From assembly GCF_038502225.1 (NCBI RefSeq), contig NC_091325.1:28791959-28855958 (forward strand): a DNA stretch of 64,000 nucleotides, in the 5' to 3' direction. Shown piece after piece: positions 1 through 11,741 of the stretch (position 1 is its first letter; every line of letters begins with the position of its first letter). Position numbers and translations under genes: made by a program. Source of the DNA: Cherax quadricarinatus (Eukaryota; Arthropoda; Malacostraca; Decapoda; Parastacidae). The notes beneath the pieces were generated by a model. The model saw only the letters and a program-made list of their open reading frames with translations. It searched no databases and was not told where the DNA came from.

Positions 1-2432
1 CAGCCACACCCCATACCTTACTATAAACAAGTGTATTAACCACTACTGTCCTCTGTTGCAACGAGACATCCCCAGCTCTTAACCCCCGAAGTCGATCTAA
101 AGCCTTGTTAAGCACCAATTCAGAGTTTACCCTTCGGCCCTCCCTCTCATCTGCCATGTACACGATACCACATATTCTAAGTTGCACCACGAATGACCAC
201 CCATACCTTTCGTCCAACCTCCCCCCCCACCCATGTACCCACCTCCAATAATTTCGATTTTGTCTTATTGACGCACATGCCAGACTCTGCCCCAAAAAAC
301 TCAACAATCCATCCCACGATCTGCAAATCCTCCTCCCCTTTTAACAAAATCGTGGTATTATCTACGTACCCGACCACACGCGCTGCATGGTCACTGATCA
401 GCGTTCCAAGCCTCAAACCACCATCCACCAGCTCATAAAAGGGGTTTTGCATACAAGCAAAAAGCAGCTGGGAGAGGGGGCACCCTTGCCTCAAACCCCT
501 TTCCATATGGACCGGCTGCCCCAATTTACCGTTTACCTGTAAGCGTACCATAGCCGAGACATACAAGGTATCAACCCATCTTACAATCCCCTCTCCAAAA
601 CCCTGCTTCAACAAAATAAGCCTCAATAAATCCCTATCAACACAGTCATTAGCATTTTGCCAGTCAAGCCCGAGGACACCCCCCTCTAGATATTCCTCCA
701 AAAACTCCCTAATACGTACATGTCCGTCCCTCATGCTCCTACCTGGGATGCCTAGCTGTCCCTCGTGAATAACCGACCCCATAACCTTCCTCATTCTGTT
801 TCCTAAAACTTTTGCAAAAATTTTATAGTCCGAGCACATAAGAGATATTGCTCTATATGCACTCAGACCTCTCCCGCCTCCCTTTTTGGGCACCAACACA
901 ACTACCCCCATACTTTGTGACATACCTAACCTCCCCTCTGTGAGCATGCAATATAATACATCAACCAAACAATGCTTAATACTTCCCCAATGCGCCCTAT
1001 AAAAATCATTCGAAATGCCATCTATACATGGTGCTTTTCCTTTACTCATACTAAAAATCGCCTCCTCTACCTCCTCAACTCGAATTCTACCTTCTAGTAC
1101 TGTTCTATCCCTGTCACTTATAACTTTTCTGAAATCCCTCCTCACCATGCCACCCGCATGGACCCCCCCCCTACTCCCCGCCGTAGCTTTTCCCCAAACC
1201 ATAGATCAGCATAAAAACTCATGCTGTCCGTGGTGAGGAGTACTTGACCCGGCAGGTAACCACCCAGACTCTTGCATACTTCCAATTGCAAGAGGGACGT
1301 TGCCTGTTGTCTGACCCTAAATTTGTGCAAGACACAACCCGAAGGTTTGTCACCCCATAGCACTTCTTCCATACCTGCTCTGACTCTAACCGCATTGAAA
1401 CGTTCATTGTGAATTTCTGCAAGTCGACTACGAAGATGTTCAATGTCGTCATACCTACTACTCCCGCCCCCACATAGTAATCATTTAGCTGCCCCTCCAG
1501 ATAGTTTTGCAGCCCATACCTCCACCTCACCTCCTCTTTTCCCCGCTTCTTATAATAACTCACTATTCCGGGTTTGGCACGCGTTTCCCACCATTCCAAC
1601 AAACATTCACCTGCCCGCCGTGTTTCCCAGATATTCTTCCACCAGTCCTGAAAAGCGGACCCATCCCCCTCCCCCTCCAATAGCCACACTTTCAGTTTCC
1701 AATAACCTGGATAAACCCTGATCATTCCATCCCAGTCCAAGTCCGCTAGCACTGCACGGTGATCTGAAAACCCCACATCAAAGGTCTGTACGTGCCCAAC
1801 TCTAATTCCTTGTGTTACATAAAGTCTATCCAGATGGGCCACATAGACCCTGCGAACGAACGTATGCTCCACCCTCCACCCACCCCGCCCCACCACATCA
1901 TAAACCCCCACATCCCCCAGCAGATTCCGTAAGACAGGTAAAACGCACCCCGCCCCCCTCGGCATTATCCGCCGTGGCGGATAATGCAATTCCAATCCCC
2001 ACCCATGACGGTAATGAATGGCAAACCCCGAGTGTAAAACGTTAAAGCCTCCCTCACAAATTCCATTTTAACTTTGGTGTTGCTCTCCACAGGCATGTAA
2101 ATGCCAATAAAAGAAACCCTCACCTCACCCCAGTACCCAACTACCCTCACCACCCTCCCACCTCCCCCCTCCTCCCATCTCAAGACATGCCAAGGGCTGG
2201 ACTCCTTCACCGCTACAGCTACTCCACCCTTTAATTTTAAAGAACTGCTAACATACATTCGGTAGTCTTTTAACCGTAACTCTCGCCCAAACTTATAATT
2301 GTGTTCTTGTATGAAACATACGTCCACAGCGTACCTGCGCAAGAACCACTCCATCCACACACACTTAAACTCTGCCCGCAGGCCATTTACATTGATGGTA
2401 ACGCACTTGAATTCACAAAAGGAGGTTTTCCT
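1..2432 (-). pseudogene. LINE ORF2: AP endonuclease + reverse transcriptase, frameshifted
   Basis: ORF2 nicks target DNA and reverse transcribes the element RNA. The order on the minus strand is: endonuclease N-terminus with VTINVNGL and CFIQEHN (about 2415-2270), GGDWNC and SDHRAV blocks (about 2000-1750), linker, then RT (1202-177) with RGLRQGCPLSQLLFACM and a catalytic box reading YVDN where YVDD is usual. There is no ATG ahead of the first conserved endonuclease residues; the frame opens just after a TAG at 2435-2433 inside ORF1. Frame changes occur near 1980, near 1210 and in the C-rich stretch near 210-240. The coding continues to base 1 (LVYSKVWGVA), so the C-terminus lies outside the window. 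Confidence 0.82.
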
Positions 2433-3667
2433 CTATGTTTGTGGGTCTTTCCCGTTCCCACACGTACATGACACTGACCTTCTTTGACCTTTGACTTCCC
2501 AAGGCCCCCCTCACCCCCCCGTGCCCTACCCATATGCTGGGCGCTTGCCACAACCCCATCTTCAAGAGGCGCCTCAGCCACTTTCGACCATAATTTCTTC
2601 CCTGGATGCTGTCCCGGTGTCAGGACCTCGTCCATATCCGACACTCCTGCCGTCCGTTTGCAGGAACCACCTTCCACACACATCTCCTCACCAGACGAAG
2701 CCTCCTGGTGGACTTCCACCACCACCTCATGCAACCGTGTCATTGTAGTCACGTCCAGGTCTCCCATATTTGTCGAATCATCCTTCACCACTTCTTGACG
2801 CTCCGGTGGAACGTCTGGGCTATGCTCTGCCCCATCCAGGAGATCGTTTAGCACGTTCTCCAGCAAACTTTCCTGTGACAACTGCACAGGCTCCGTAGGC
2901 CCCACAGGTGGCGTGGGCACATTTGTAGTGTCCACCGACAGGGTGGCACACGCCATAGACCGCGTCTCCTCTTGTTGTACTTCCTCACTCCAAAGCTTAG
3001 GTCATTGTTCAGGCGAGGGACCAGTCTCCAGATCAAAGGCCTCGGTTCTTATGACCACAGGAGAAGGTTCCTGGATGCGTACAACCAGGCGTCTGGAGCA
3101 CTGAGCAGCCATATGGTCATATGAGTTGCATAACCTGCATGTCTTCCGTTGGCCTGCATAGTGAACGAAAACTTGGGTCCTGTAGTGTTCTAGATGAACG
3201 TAAGATGGAATCGGCTGTTTTAATGTCATCTTGAGGGTGCAGGAGCCTTCTGGGAGCCCCTCGTATGGGCCCTCCTTCCACACTCCCTTGGTCGCTGCAT
3301 GTACCGTGCCGTATCTACCAAAAACTTTCCGAATAACATACTCCTCCGCCTCGAAAGGCACGTTCCTTACTTTAACCCAGGTGACGTATGTGGAGACGTC
3401 ATGCAGGCATACCTCTACGGCTGAATTCACCTCCATTTTCCTCTCTTGAGAAGCTTCCACAATCTTGGAGTAAAAGCCGGCATTTGCAAATTTTACAAAA
3501 AACCTAGACATCCCATTGAGAGCCACACCATATAATTCCTCAGTAGGGATGCCGTAGACGTCGCGAATAATGGTGGGCAACAAGACATGCATCGTTGCAC
3601 CACTAAGAAAGCCACGAATGAATTCAACACAGACCGAGTTTACTCTTCTACCCTGACGATCCACCAT
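2387..3667 (-). pseudogene. LINE ORF1 (RNA-binding, CCHC), one in-frame stop
   Basis: ORF1 proteins of LINEs coat the element RNA and act in its ribonucleoprotein. The start is set at the ATG at 3667-3665 because homology with copy 2 (16283) begins there; the open frame upstream is not conserved. A CCHC zinc knuckle, CRLCNSYDHMAAQC, is preceded by a conserved block containing WVKVRNVPFEA and YGTVHAAT that looks like a small RRM-like fold. A TGA at 3004-3002 interrupts the frame, but the same frame stays open beyond it and matches copy 2 to the end (VVVEVHQE, then HRGKPP), so a single nonsense change separates the two halves. The last 46 bases overlap ORF2 in the -1 frame. Confidence 0.85.
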
Positions 3668-3765
3668 CTTGCGTACTGTAGTACACGGTTCGTCACCAGG
3701 TGTAAGCAGGAGCAGGCTCAGAAAGCGTCCTCTCAGCCCGCAGGTTGAGAGACGAGTTCTCAGCA

Positions 3766-5210
3766 TTATGCCCAAATACTTTTGCTGAACAGCAGAAGAC
3801 TTCCACAGAATCAGGAAGTCAACAAGCAACAGCATTAAATGTGAGAGATAAGTTTAAAGCAACTTCTCTTCCGATAGCTCGAGTTGAGTTACCTAATAAA
3901 TTACACAAAACCAATGTACTAACACTATTTGATCAAGGCTCACAAAGGTCCTTCATAAGAAGAACAGTGTTGCAGAAACTGAATAAACACCCCTATGCCA
4001 AAATACAGTTAGATATAGCTGTTTTTTTCAAAAATTCTGGTAAACAGACATATGTGAGGGAAAAGTTCAATAGATAGGAGTAGCGAGGGAGTATTTAGTA
4101 ACAATAGTTTCATTGCCGGCTACTAGTTAAGGTAGGGTAAGTCTAGCTCCCGCTATCCCTTCCCCTCCCTCTTCCCCCCCCACCCGAAAAGTGACGTGTG
4201 GGGCTCCGGCCAAACAGTAATCACTTGACTCACAGCTCCCAGCACTACTGTAAGTATATGCCTGCTCATATTCTTGTGGACTTATTGGTTGAAAGCTTCA
4301 CTTTTGACCAATAATAAACTTAATCCTTTCAGTCTTTCTATGCTAAATGTCTTAATAATCACCAAGTCTTTTAGGTATTGTACTTATCATGGAGAGTGAT
4401 TTCTTAAGCAGAGGGTAACCTGTCTCTCTTTACAGCTTGGAATGACAGAATGGGTCACCTGCCAACCAACGAGTAGAATTGAAGGAGACGGACTAACGTC
4501 CTGAGACGTCCCATGTTTTATCTACTTACCTGTGCACCTGTATGAAGTTGCAGGATGTAACCCCTCATCATTGCAGCGGTAAAGAACCTGCTTTCCTGTC
4601 ATCTGGATAGATTATTTATAGCTATACTCTGTGAAGAACGAGCCAGTGGGTTGTCACCAACACCTGCGACCCCCCCCCACATCATCAGCAACGGCTACGA
4701 TTTCAACAACACGCGGTGTCACCAACACCAGACACCCAAGTTTTATATATATTAGCGTTGACTTCAGACATCATTTATATTTTTTATTTTTCATTTTCTT
4801 TAAGGTAGGATCAATATTTCATATTTAAGTGTTTTATATTTTATATTTTTTAAATAATAAAGTGTTTATATTTGTCAGTTTTTGTTCTTTTTCTATGCAT
4901 TAATTTTCCTGAGGAGGAGCCAGCCTTGGTAATACTGAAGTTGTTACAGGGCTGAGTAAGCCTTCACACATATGACCTAGCCAGAATCACTGTTGGTCTA
5001 GGAAACAGGAAAAAGACAGTAGAAGCTGTGGTAGTAGATGATTTGCCTAAGTCTGTGCAGATCCAGGGATTAAAAGAAACAGTTGCAGCACTGAAAGCAG
5101 CTAAGGTCAAGTTAGCCTGTCCTGACATACAGACGGACACTATTAGTCCAATTGATTTAATCATTGGAAGTGATTATTATCATTGTTTTGTGCAAAATAT
5201 AATAAGTTAA
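3766..5210 (+). pseudogene. BEL/Pao aspartic protease, split by a solo LTR
   Basis: This is a Pao-type (DUF1758-like) aspartic protease that would cleave the Gag-Pol polyprotein. The catalytic region reads LFDQGSQRSFI (around 3927-3960), with D-x-G-S typical of this family. The second half, after the inserted LTR, ends in SPIDLIIGSDYYH (about 5146-5184), equivalent to the conserved flap-distal block of BEL/Pao proteases. Removing 4053-4968 and one copy of the CATA duplication puts the two halves together in the expected order. A TAA at 5208-5210 follows, but the same frame resumes immediately (HDVHLLKTAGGH), so it is a simple nonsense change. The start is not defined because the gag portion is missing. 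Confidence 0.82.
4053..4968 (+). mobile_element. Solo LTR (916 bp) inserted in the BEL/Pao protease
   Basis: The segment starts TGTGAGGG and ends CCTTCACA, imperfect inverted LTR termini, and is flanked by the 4-bp duplication CATA at 4049-4052 and 4969-4972. The host protease frame is interrupted exactly here. It contains an AATAAA-type signal near 4850-4860. There is no internal coding, so it is the residue of LTR-LTR recombination. The last ~345 bp recur at 48345-48690, ending at the same TTCACA terminus, which independently confirms the 3' edge. Confidence 0.85.
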
Positions 5211-5213
5211 CAT

Positions 5214-7116
5214 GATGTTCACTTGCTGAAAACAGCAGGAGGCCACATGATATGTGGTCCCATTCCCTCTCAAAGTGGGAAAGAAGCTGATATTGATTCA
5301 GTGGAAAATGTACTAGTTACGAGAATAACCGCTGATCATGTACCACAGCAAAAATTATCATTACTGGAAGAAATGAATGAACCAGTTGATAAGTTGTGGG
5401 ATTTAGATGCGATAGGTATTGATGTAAATAAACCATGCCCACAAGAGTCTCAGACTTATAACCAATATTTGGACACTGTCAAATATAAAGATGGACAGTA
5501 TTGGGTTAGGTTACCATGGAAATTTAATCCACCACATCTGCCTAGCAATTATCGCATGTCTTTCGGACAAATGAAAGCACAAATACATGAGCTCAGGAAG
5601 AATCCAGAGCTACTGACTGTCTATGATAATATCATACAAGAACAGTTGGACAATAAATTCATTGAGGAAATAGTCGAAGATAAGTTGAAGACAAACGCTC
5701 ATTATCTCCCGCACCATGGAGTCAGAAAAGATTCTAAAACCACTCCACTACGTGTTGTATATAATTGTAGCGCACGTGCAAATAAAGATGTAGCAAGTCT
5801 TAATGATTGTCTGATGACCGAACCCTCACTAACTGAGAAGCTTGGAGACGTGCTTATGAAATTTCGCACAAACCCATATGCCTACACGGCTGATATTTCC
5901 AAAGCTTTCTTAAGAGTAGGACTACAAGAAATAGATAGAGATTATACTCTATTTTTTGTGGCCTGAAAATCCACATGATCCTCAAAGTCCTGTGAAAACT
6001 TATCGTTTCAAATCAGTATTGTTTGGTGCAACATCCTCTCCATTCTTACTACTAGCTACTCTAAATACACATTTGAAGAAATCTGAAAGTCCCTTCAAAG
6101 AAATCTTAAAGAAAAGTTTCTATGTGGACAATCTTCAAGGTACTGTGAATAAAGAGAATGATTTGAAATCCTTATACAGAGAAGCTAACAAGGAGATGAA
6201 AGAAGCAAATATGCCTCTAAGGATGTGGAATACAAATTCAAAGCAATTAAGGGAACTTATCAAAGAAGATTTCCCTGAAGCTGAAATTCCTGATTGCAAC
6301 ATTATGCTGGGACTTAATTGGAACACACAGGAAGATACTTTGAGTCTCAAAAAGATAAACAATAAATCATGCAGTACACTCACTAAACGTAGTTTACTGT
6401 CAGAGGTATCACAATGTTTTGATCCTCTAGGACTCGTCTCACCAATTACCATAAAGGGTAAAATGCTTATGCAAGATGCATGGAAGCTCAAAATTGGATG
6501 GGATGAGAACTTGCCTCTAGAAATGAGTCAAGCATGGGATGAAATATCCAAGGAGCTTAAGCAACTTCATCAAATTAAATTTCCCAGGCAAATAGGTCAA
6601 GAGGGAAACAATTACACATTACATGTGTTCTGTGATGCGTCAACCAGAGGTTATGGCGCTGTAGCTTACATGAGTAATGCTGAAGGAAGTACACTAATTA
6701 CTTCAAAGGCCAGGGTAGCACCCTTGAAGATCAGAACAGTACCACAATTGGAACTGACAGCACTCTATGTAGGTACAAAATTAGCTGTCTATCTCAACAA
6801 AGTACTTGATAATCTCACTATTGAAAAAACCGTGATCTGGAGTGATAATGAAGCAGTTCTCCAGTGGTTAAGAAATAATAAGAGTAAGTTGGTCTATGTA
6901 CAGAACAGAGTAGCAGAAATAAAAGAGAAGCAGAGAGATTATCTCTTTCTCCACGTCTCTACCCAAAAGAATCCAGCTGACATGTTGTCACGTGGTGCCC
7001 CACTCAAGAAATTTGTGGATAATAAATTATTGCTCCACGGACCGACTGGCTCTCTAATGAAAATAACTGGCCTCAGTAAAAGGCTCACATTATGCCAGAA
7101 GAAACAGTCTGCTTGA
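5214..7116 (+). pseudogene. BEL/Pao reverse transcriptase and RNase H
   Basis: This would copy element RNA into DNA. RT fingers and palm are recognisable: NAHYLPHHGVRKDSKTT followed by LRVVYNCSA, then YTADISKAFLRVGL (first catalytic Asp) and, after a frameshift, SVLFGATSSPF. The catalytic box reads FYVDNL rather than YVDD, so the second Asp is lost. The RNase H-like part follows with LHVFCDASTRGYGAVAY, LELTALYVG, VIWSDNEAVLQWL and NPADMLSRG. The frameshift lies in a run of six T near 5950-5956, with the next frame picking up at LWPENPHDP. The region is open upstream in the same frame as the protease C-terminus. Confidence 0.9.
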
Positions 7117-8580
7117 ACACAGCAGAAATTAGTTGAGTAAATTCTGCAGACACAACAGAAATAGTCATTGATGGATCTAAATACTCATCTTTGGGTAAAC
7201 TCTTAAGAGTTACAGCTCTTGTCTTTAAATTCATTAAAGGAATAAAACCTGATTATGAATATCTTGAACCCATTAAATACTGGGTGAACCTAATATAGAA
7301 AGATGTTTTCTCTACAGAATATAAATTTATGGAAACACAAGATAAGTCCCCAAAGAAACCTGTCATGATTAATTCTTTAGGACTTTATCTCGACTCAGAA
7401 AAGATTATAAGATATCCAGGAAGAATTCATAATTCTTCACTACCTAAAGAAGCCATACATCCAATATTGATCCCCAAGAATCATTGGCTAACAAAACTGA
7501 TTGTGCAAAACGCCCACAGTAACGTGTTACATGGTGGGGTAGCTGACTCAATTTGTCATATACGACAATCCTACTGGACCAATAATTTTAACCAAAACAG
7601 TCGACAAAGTTCCCATCAAGGTGTACATCTGTTAGTTCACTTGTGCTTCAACTAGAGCAGTACATCTAGAAGTAGCCACTGACATGTCTGCTGAAACCTT
7701 TATCAAATTATTCAGAAGGTTTGCAGCCAGAAGGGCATGTCCCAGACTGATGATTTCAGATAATGCAACGAACTTTGTTGCTGGTGCTGCTTATATAAGC
7801 AAGATCTTTGATCAACCAGAAGTACAACAGATGCTGAATCAACGCAGTTGTCGTTGAAGAAACATTCCTCCTAAATCTCCATGGCACGGCGGATTTTATG
7901 AAAGAATGATCGGCATCGTAAAACATTGTTTAAGGAAGGCTCTTCATCGTCAGAGAATAGACTTAGAAGAATTCCGTACAGTTGTAAATGAAATAGAAAA
8001 CAGAGTTAACAACAGACCTCTAACTTACGTTACCGATGATCTAGACAATTTAGAAGTGTTAAGTCCATCTCATTTACTCTATGGCAGAAGGCTCGAACCT
8101 GTTCCTCCCATGAATGATAAAGAAATCATGGAAAATCCTACTTATTTCGAACCTGAGCAACTCAGACGTAAATTCAAACACCTTAATAAAGTGATTGAAT
8201 GTTGGGAGAAAATTTGGCGTAAAGACTATCTCACCTCATTGAGAGAACACTTCTATGGAGCTGGTGTTCCTGAAAATCATAAGTCCTTAAGAACTGGTGA
8301 CCTAGTGATTATTGACAATGATGGTCCGAGGTCCCAATGGCCACTTGGAAAAATTGTGACCATATATCCTGATGCAAATGGAATCATCAGGACAGTTGAT
8401 GTTTTAAGCAAAGGTGTAGTGAATAAGCGGACAATAAATAAACTAGTGCCGTTAGAATTACACAGTGTTGAAAATAAAATTAGTGATTCTCCAGAAACCA
8501 CACAGACTACAGCTGTTCAGAAAAGACAAGCAGCAGTGGTGGCGAGTGAGAAAATCAAATTAATGTTAAGTGATGAATAG
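7117..8580 (+). pseudogene. BEL/Pao integrase, several breaks
   Basis: DDE integrase that would insert the cDNA. The zinc-binding N-terminus is visible as NAHSNVLHGGVADSI followed by IRQSYW (7507-7580). The core is read across frames: ATDMSAETF (first Asp), LMISDNATNF (second Asp, near 7750) and WHGGFYERMIG (Glu, near 7900). The C-terminal part carries the DLVIIDNDGPRSQWPLGKI block typical of BEL/Pao integrase tails. Breaks: TAG near 7296, a frame change between about 7580 and 7640, and TGA at 7856-7858. From 7906 to the stop at 8580 the frame is intact. Confidence 0.87.
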
Positions 8581-9658
8581 TTTACCTGTAGCGAACCTCC
8601 GCCGCCCCCCAGTATGGAGAAATTTTCTCCAAGAGGGGGGTATCAGCCCCCTTCAGCCCCTTACGGCCCCTTTCAGCCCTGAGGGGCCCAGCCCTCTCAG
8701 AAGGGACAAGCATCTTGTTTACTGCTACAGCAAGTAATTGATCCCAGATGCAGTACGAGTATGCGATGTGAGCGACCAACGCTCCTTGCGGTCCAGTGTT
8801 GCAAAGTGTAGTTTAATAAAAGACAGTCCATTTCTTACCTTAGCAGGACAATTAAGGAAAATCCTGCTCCTACTTTATTACCATGGTAAAGATAGTGTAC
8901 ATTGTTGTCTATGCTTAAGACAGCAAGTTTAAAGCATTCTGCTTTGCTTCATGGAGGAAGTGGCAAGGAAGCAAAAGGTACTAGGTCAGCTTTTCCTTTA
9001 TGTGAGGGGCAGTGGCAGCGTGGGGCGTTATGACGTCTTTAGATTACTTTTGACTCTACTGAGAGTGACACTGACGCCAGGATAACCAACAAAGAACCAT
9101 CTGTGCGTTAGTGTGAACAAAGTGTCTCACAAAACACGATAAACACTTACAGAGAAGTGTGATCAACTTCTTAGTGATATTGTGTGAACAATTATTGATG
9201 AACAGTGTAACAACGAGTGTTGCTATCCAACAGAGTGTAGTGCGACATTCTTCAAAGAACACTATTCTTCAATCAACTCAACGAATATCCGGGCATAATT
9301 ACGGGTCAGATACATATACCCATGTAAGTGTTCTAACTCGTGATGTACTACTATTGACTGTGCAGTTGAGTATAAAGTCATGAGTTAGTCACTTATCATA
9401 AACCCCGGTGATATGCGGACCTTTAAGTCCACACACGTAAGTTTGTCAGCAATCAGTGAATGAAATATGCTGACATAACACCCCTTAGGGGTAATTTATT
9501 GTTTACATAATATGATCTATTACAGCCCATTTAGAGATGATCATGACAACAATTCAAGACCTCGTCTGCAGGGGCAGCTGTGTAGACGATTTGCTGTCTT
9601 TTATCAGCTAAGTATTCCCTATATTTAAAATTATATCTTAGTTGGTAATCCCATTTCT
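8581..9658. other. Non-coding stretch after BEL/Pao pol
   Basis: No credible coding region. It starts with G/C-rich sequence holding a purine run (AAGAGGGGGG near 8630), then AT-richer sequence. It is likely to contain the 3' untranslated part and perhaps the 3' LTR of the BEL/Pao element, but no terminal repeat pair is available to prove LTR limits. Confidence 0.5.
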
Positions 9659-10098
9659 CAACACTAAGTGTGGGAACACCAATCATCACCTTTTTTACAA
9701 TGCTAAGTGTGCAAACACCAATCATCACCTTTGTTACAATGCTAAATGTGCGAACACCAATCATCGCCTTTGTTACAACACTAAGTGTGCAAACACCAAT
9801 CATCGTCTTTGTTACAACGCTAAGTGTGGGAACACCAATCATCACCTTTGTTACAATGCTAAGTGTGCGAACACCGATCATCACCTTTGTTACAACGCTA
9901 AATGTGCGAACACCAATCATCGCCTTTGTTACAACACTAAGTGTGCAAACACCAATCATCGCCTTTGTTACAATGCTGAGTGTGGGAACACCAATCATCA
10001 CGTTTGTTACAACGCTAAGTGTGGAACACCAATTATCACTTTTGTTACAACACTAAATGTGGGAACACCAATCATCACCTTTCTTACAACGCTAATCG
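9659..10098. repeat. 39-bp minisatellite, array 1 (about 11 copies)
   Basis: Tandem unit of 39 bases with core GTGGGAACACCAATCATC; copies vary mainly at GTGGGA/GTGCGA/GTGCAA. Because 39 is a multiple of three and the unit lacks stops in several frames, long repetitive reading frames appear on both strands (13-residue peptides such as VGTPIITFVTTLS). I regard these as non-genic. Confidence 0.95.
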
Positions 10099-11741
10099 AA
10101 TCGAAGACGACGAGAGCTGTCGTGAGATGTGAAGGATGAAGGATGAGGAAGGATGGAAATACTGGAAAAGGATGGGAAGGAGGGGAAGAGGAGGTATCAA
10201 GGCAAGTGGCCCAACCACTTTGGGACATGTGGTACCGAAGTACTGGAGGCGTAGAAGGAGAAGCTTGGATGATGTCGGTACTTGGCTCACTAGGAGAGGA
10301 TGGCGAAGGCGGCGGCAGGAGCTGGGAGTGTCAGAAGGCAGCAAGCAGGATGAGTTGTATTGAAGGTGGTCGGCTTGAGGCTTGTTAGGCTATTGTACCA
10401 TTAGAAAAAGTCTGGAACTTCGGTATTGGCAATGTCATGAGTCTAAATTTGCGGTCAGGGTCGATCACTGGAGCATTAAGGAGATTGATGACTTCTCTAA
10501 GGAAGAGAGCATGTGATGGTCTACAGACGAACTTGACTTCGTCGTTCTGGAGGAGAGGGATCAATATCTTTGCATCCATTTCTTTAGGATACTCAGGAGT
10601 AGTGAAGAAAGAGACTCCACGTATCGTATTATAGTGTTGTTTATCCTTAGAGTGAGCGACAAGTGAAGTCCATGATTGGTCAGTTTTGTTGGGGTTGGAA
10701 GACGAGGACGCTGCTCGTGTCTTGATGGATGTGGTGGCTGGCGTTAGAGGCGGTTTCTCATTGGTGGAGGAAGGTGAGGCACGTGAGGCATTGAGGGCTC
10801 TGATTGGTTCTTGCCAGTGGCGGTGGCTGGAGGAGGTGGTGGTCTCTCTTTGGTGGATTGCGAAGTAGAGCTGGTTGTTTCTGCAGAAATCAAATCTTGC
10901 AAGTCATCTGGTGCCTCGAAACTGACGATCTTTGTGATAATCTTCAAAACATCGGCTGAAGCAGGACTAACTGGAAAGTTGAATGATGGCAGATTGTTGA
11001 GGGCAAGAATATCATTCATAGTTGTATTGAAACAACCCGGGTTAGCTGCATGTTGCACGTGTGCATACATCAGGCAGTAGTAGAATTTTGTTGAAATATC
11101 TTCTGGTAGAGGAGAGGCTGTGAGTGGTGGAGGTGGCTAAGTGGCTTGCAGAATCTTGGTGGTGGTCGTCTGAAGCTTAGGTATAGCAGCATAAGTAGGA
11201 GAGTTTCCTGTTGACTTCTTAGTTTCTTCTTTCAGTTTCTTAGAGAGGATATCCTTGCGTACTGGACATTTGGCTGCAAGAGTATGGTGATCACTCTTAC
11301 AGCTGATGCAGGTGGGAGCAGCAGTGGAAGTGCAGGAGCGAAAGTCGTGATCTGCAGACCCACAGGTGGAACATCTTATTCTTCACGTGGCAATCAGCAG
11401 TAGAGTGACTATACGAGTAGAATGTCCAACAAGGTGTAATGTAAGTGAATCGTTCAGGCTCAATCTGTCGAGGGTTGATGAGGTAGTAAGAGATGGCCAG
11501 GCCATCAGACAGTGCTCTAGTCGCAATGATAATGTCCAGAAACGTGACCTTGAGCATCAAGGAAGCCTTGGGGATCTTTACAACAGAGTCAATTTTGGCC
11601 CAAGTGTTGAGGTCTTCAAGTGATGACGCAATTTCCTCGATAGACATGTTCGTGATTAGCCTGTCAAGACGTTTCAAGAAAACAGAACGTTTTGCACGAT
11701 GTATGGTGACGTGGAGATGGTAAAACCGCGTATAACATGGT
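10099..11741 (-). pseudogene. Internal fragment of a LINE ORF1 (gag-like, three CCHC knuckles)
   Basis: Read on the minus strand from the array at 11741, coding sequence runs through a LINE gag-like protein: an N-terminal-truncated RRM-like region (RSVFLKRLDRLITNMS to LAISYYLINP), then three tandem zinc knuckles. The first has lost its second Cys (CWTFYSYSHSTADC); the second is split by a frameshift (CGSADHDFRSC); the third is canonical (CISCKSDHHTLAAKC). A C-terminal proline-rich region and the block ILIPLLQNDEVKFVC follow, with a stop at 10385. Sequence 10384-10099 is probably the start of the ORF1-ORF2 interval. Three CCHC knuckles are typical of jockey/I-group LINEs. Neither end is natural: both abut 39-bp repeats. 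Confidence 0.72.

Larger units (their letters stand above)
1..3765 (-). mobile_element. L1/Tx1-like non-LTR retrotransposon, copy 1 (3' end outside window)
   Basis: Two-ORF LINE on the minus strand: ORF1 with a CCHC knuckle (3667-2387) and ORF2 with AP endonuclease and reverse transcriptase (2432 to the window edge). It is clearly the same family as the plus-strand copy at 16155-21993, matching along ORF1, ORF2 and their junction. RT phrases such as SLMCSDYKIFAKVLGNR and the position of the PGRSM block resemble the L1/Tx1 group; this clade call is inference. The 5' end lies near 3765, where sequence changes to the BEL/Pao element, so this LINE landed in that element. The 3' end lies before base 1. 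The copy is dead: one nonsense codon in ORF1, frameshifts in ORF2 and a changed RT catalytic box. Confidence 0.85.
3766..8580 (+). mobile_element. BEL/Pao LTR retroelement, decayed, gag missing
   Basis: Protease, RT, RNase H and integrase follow in the BEL/Pao order on the plus strand. The 5' part (5' LTR and gag) is not in the window because the LINE at 1-3765 lies across it. A solo LTR (4053-4968) splits the protease. Several stops and frameshifts (5208, about 5955, about 7296, about 7600-7640, 7857) make it a fossil. No matching LTR pair is visible, so the 3' boundary after 8580 is uncertain. Confidence 0.88.

Noticed and set aside
8625..8645. AAGAGGGGGG as the BEL/Pao polypurine tract
   Set aside because: Plausible, but the following bases do not start with TG and no 5' LTR exists for comparison, so not annotated as such.
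8582..9383. Several 60-75 codon ORFs after the BEL/Pao element
   Set aside because: No recognisable domain, overlapping on both strands, likely chance frames in LTR/untranslated sequence.
10136..10388. Lys/Arg-Gly-rich small ORFs on the plus strand
   Set aside because: Shadows of the minus-strand LINE fragment and its purine-rich flank.
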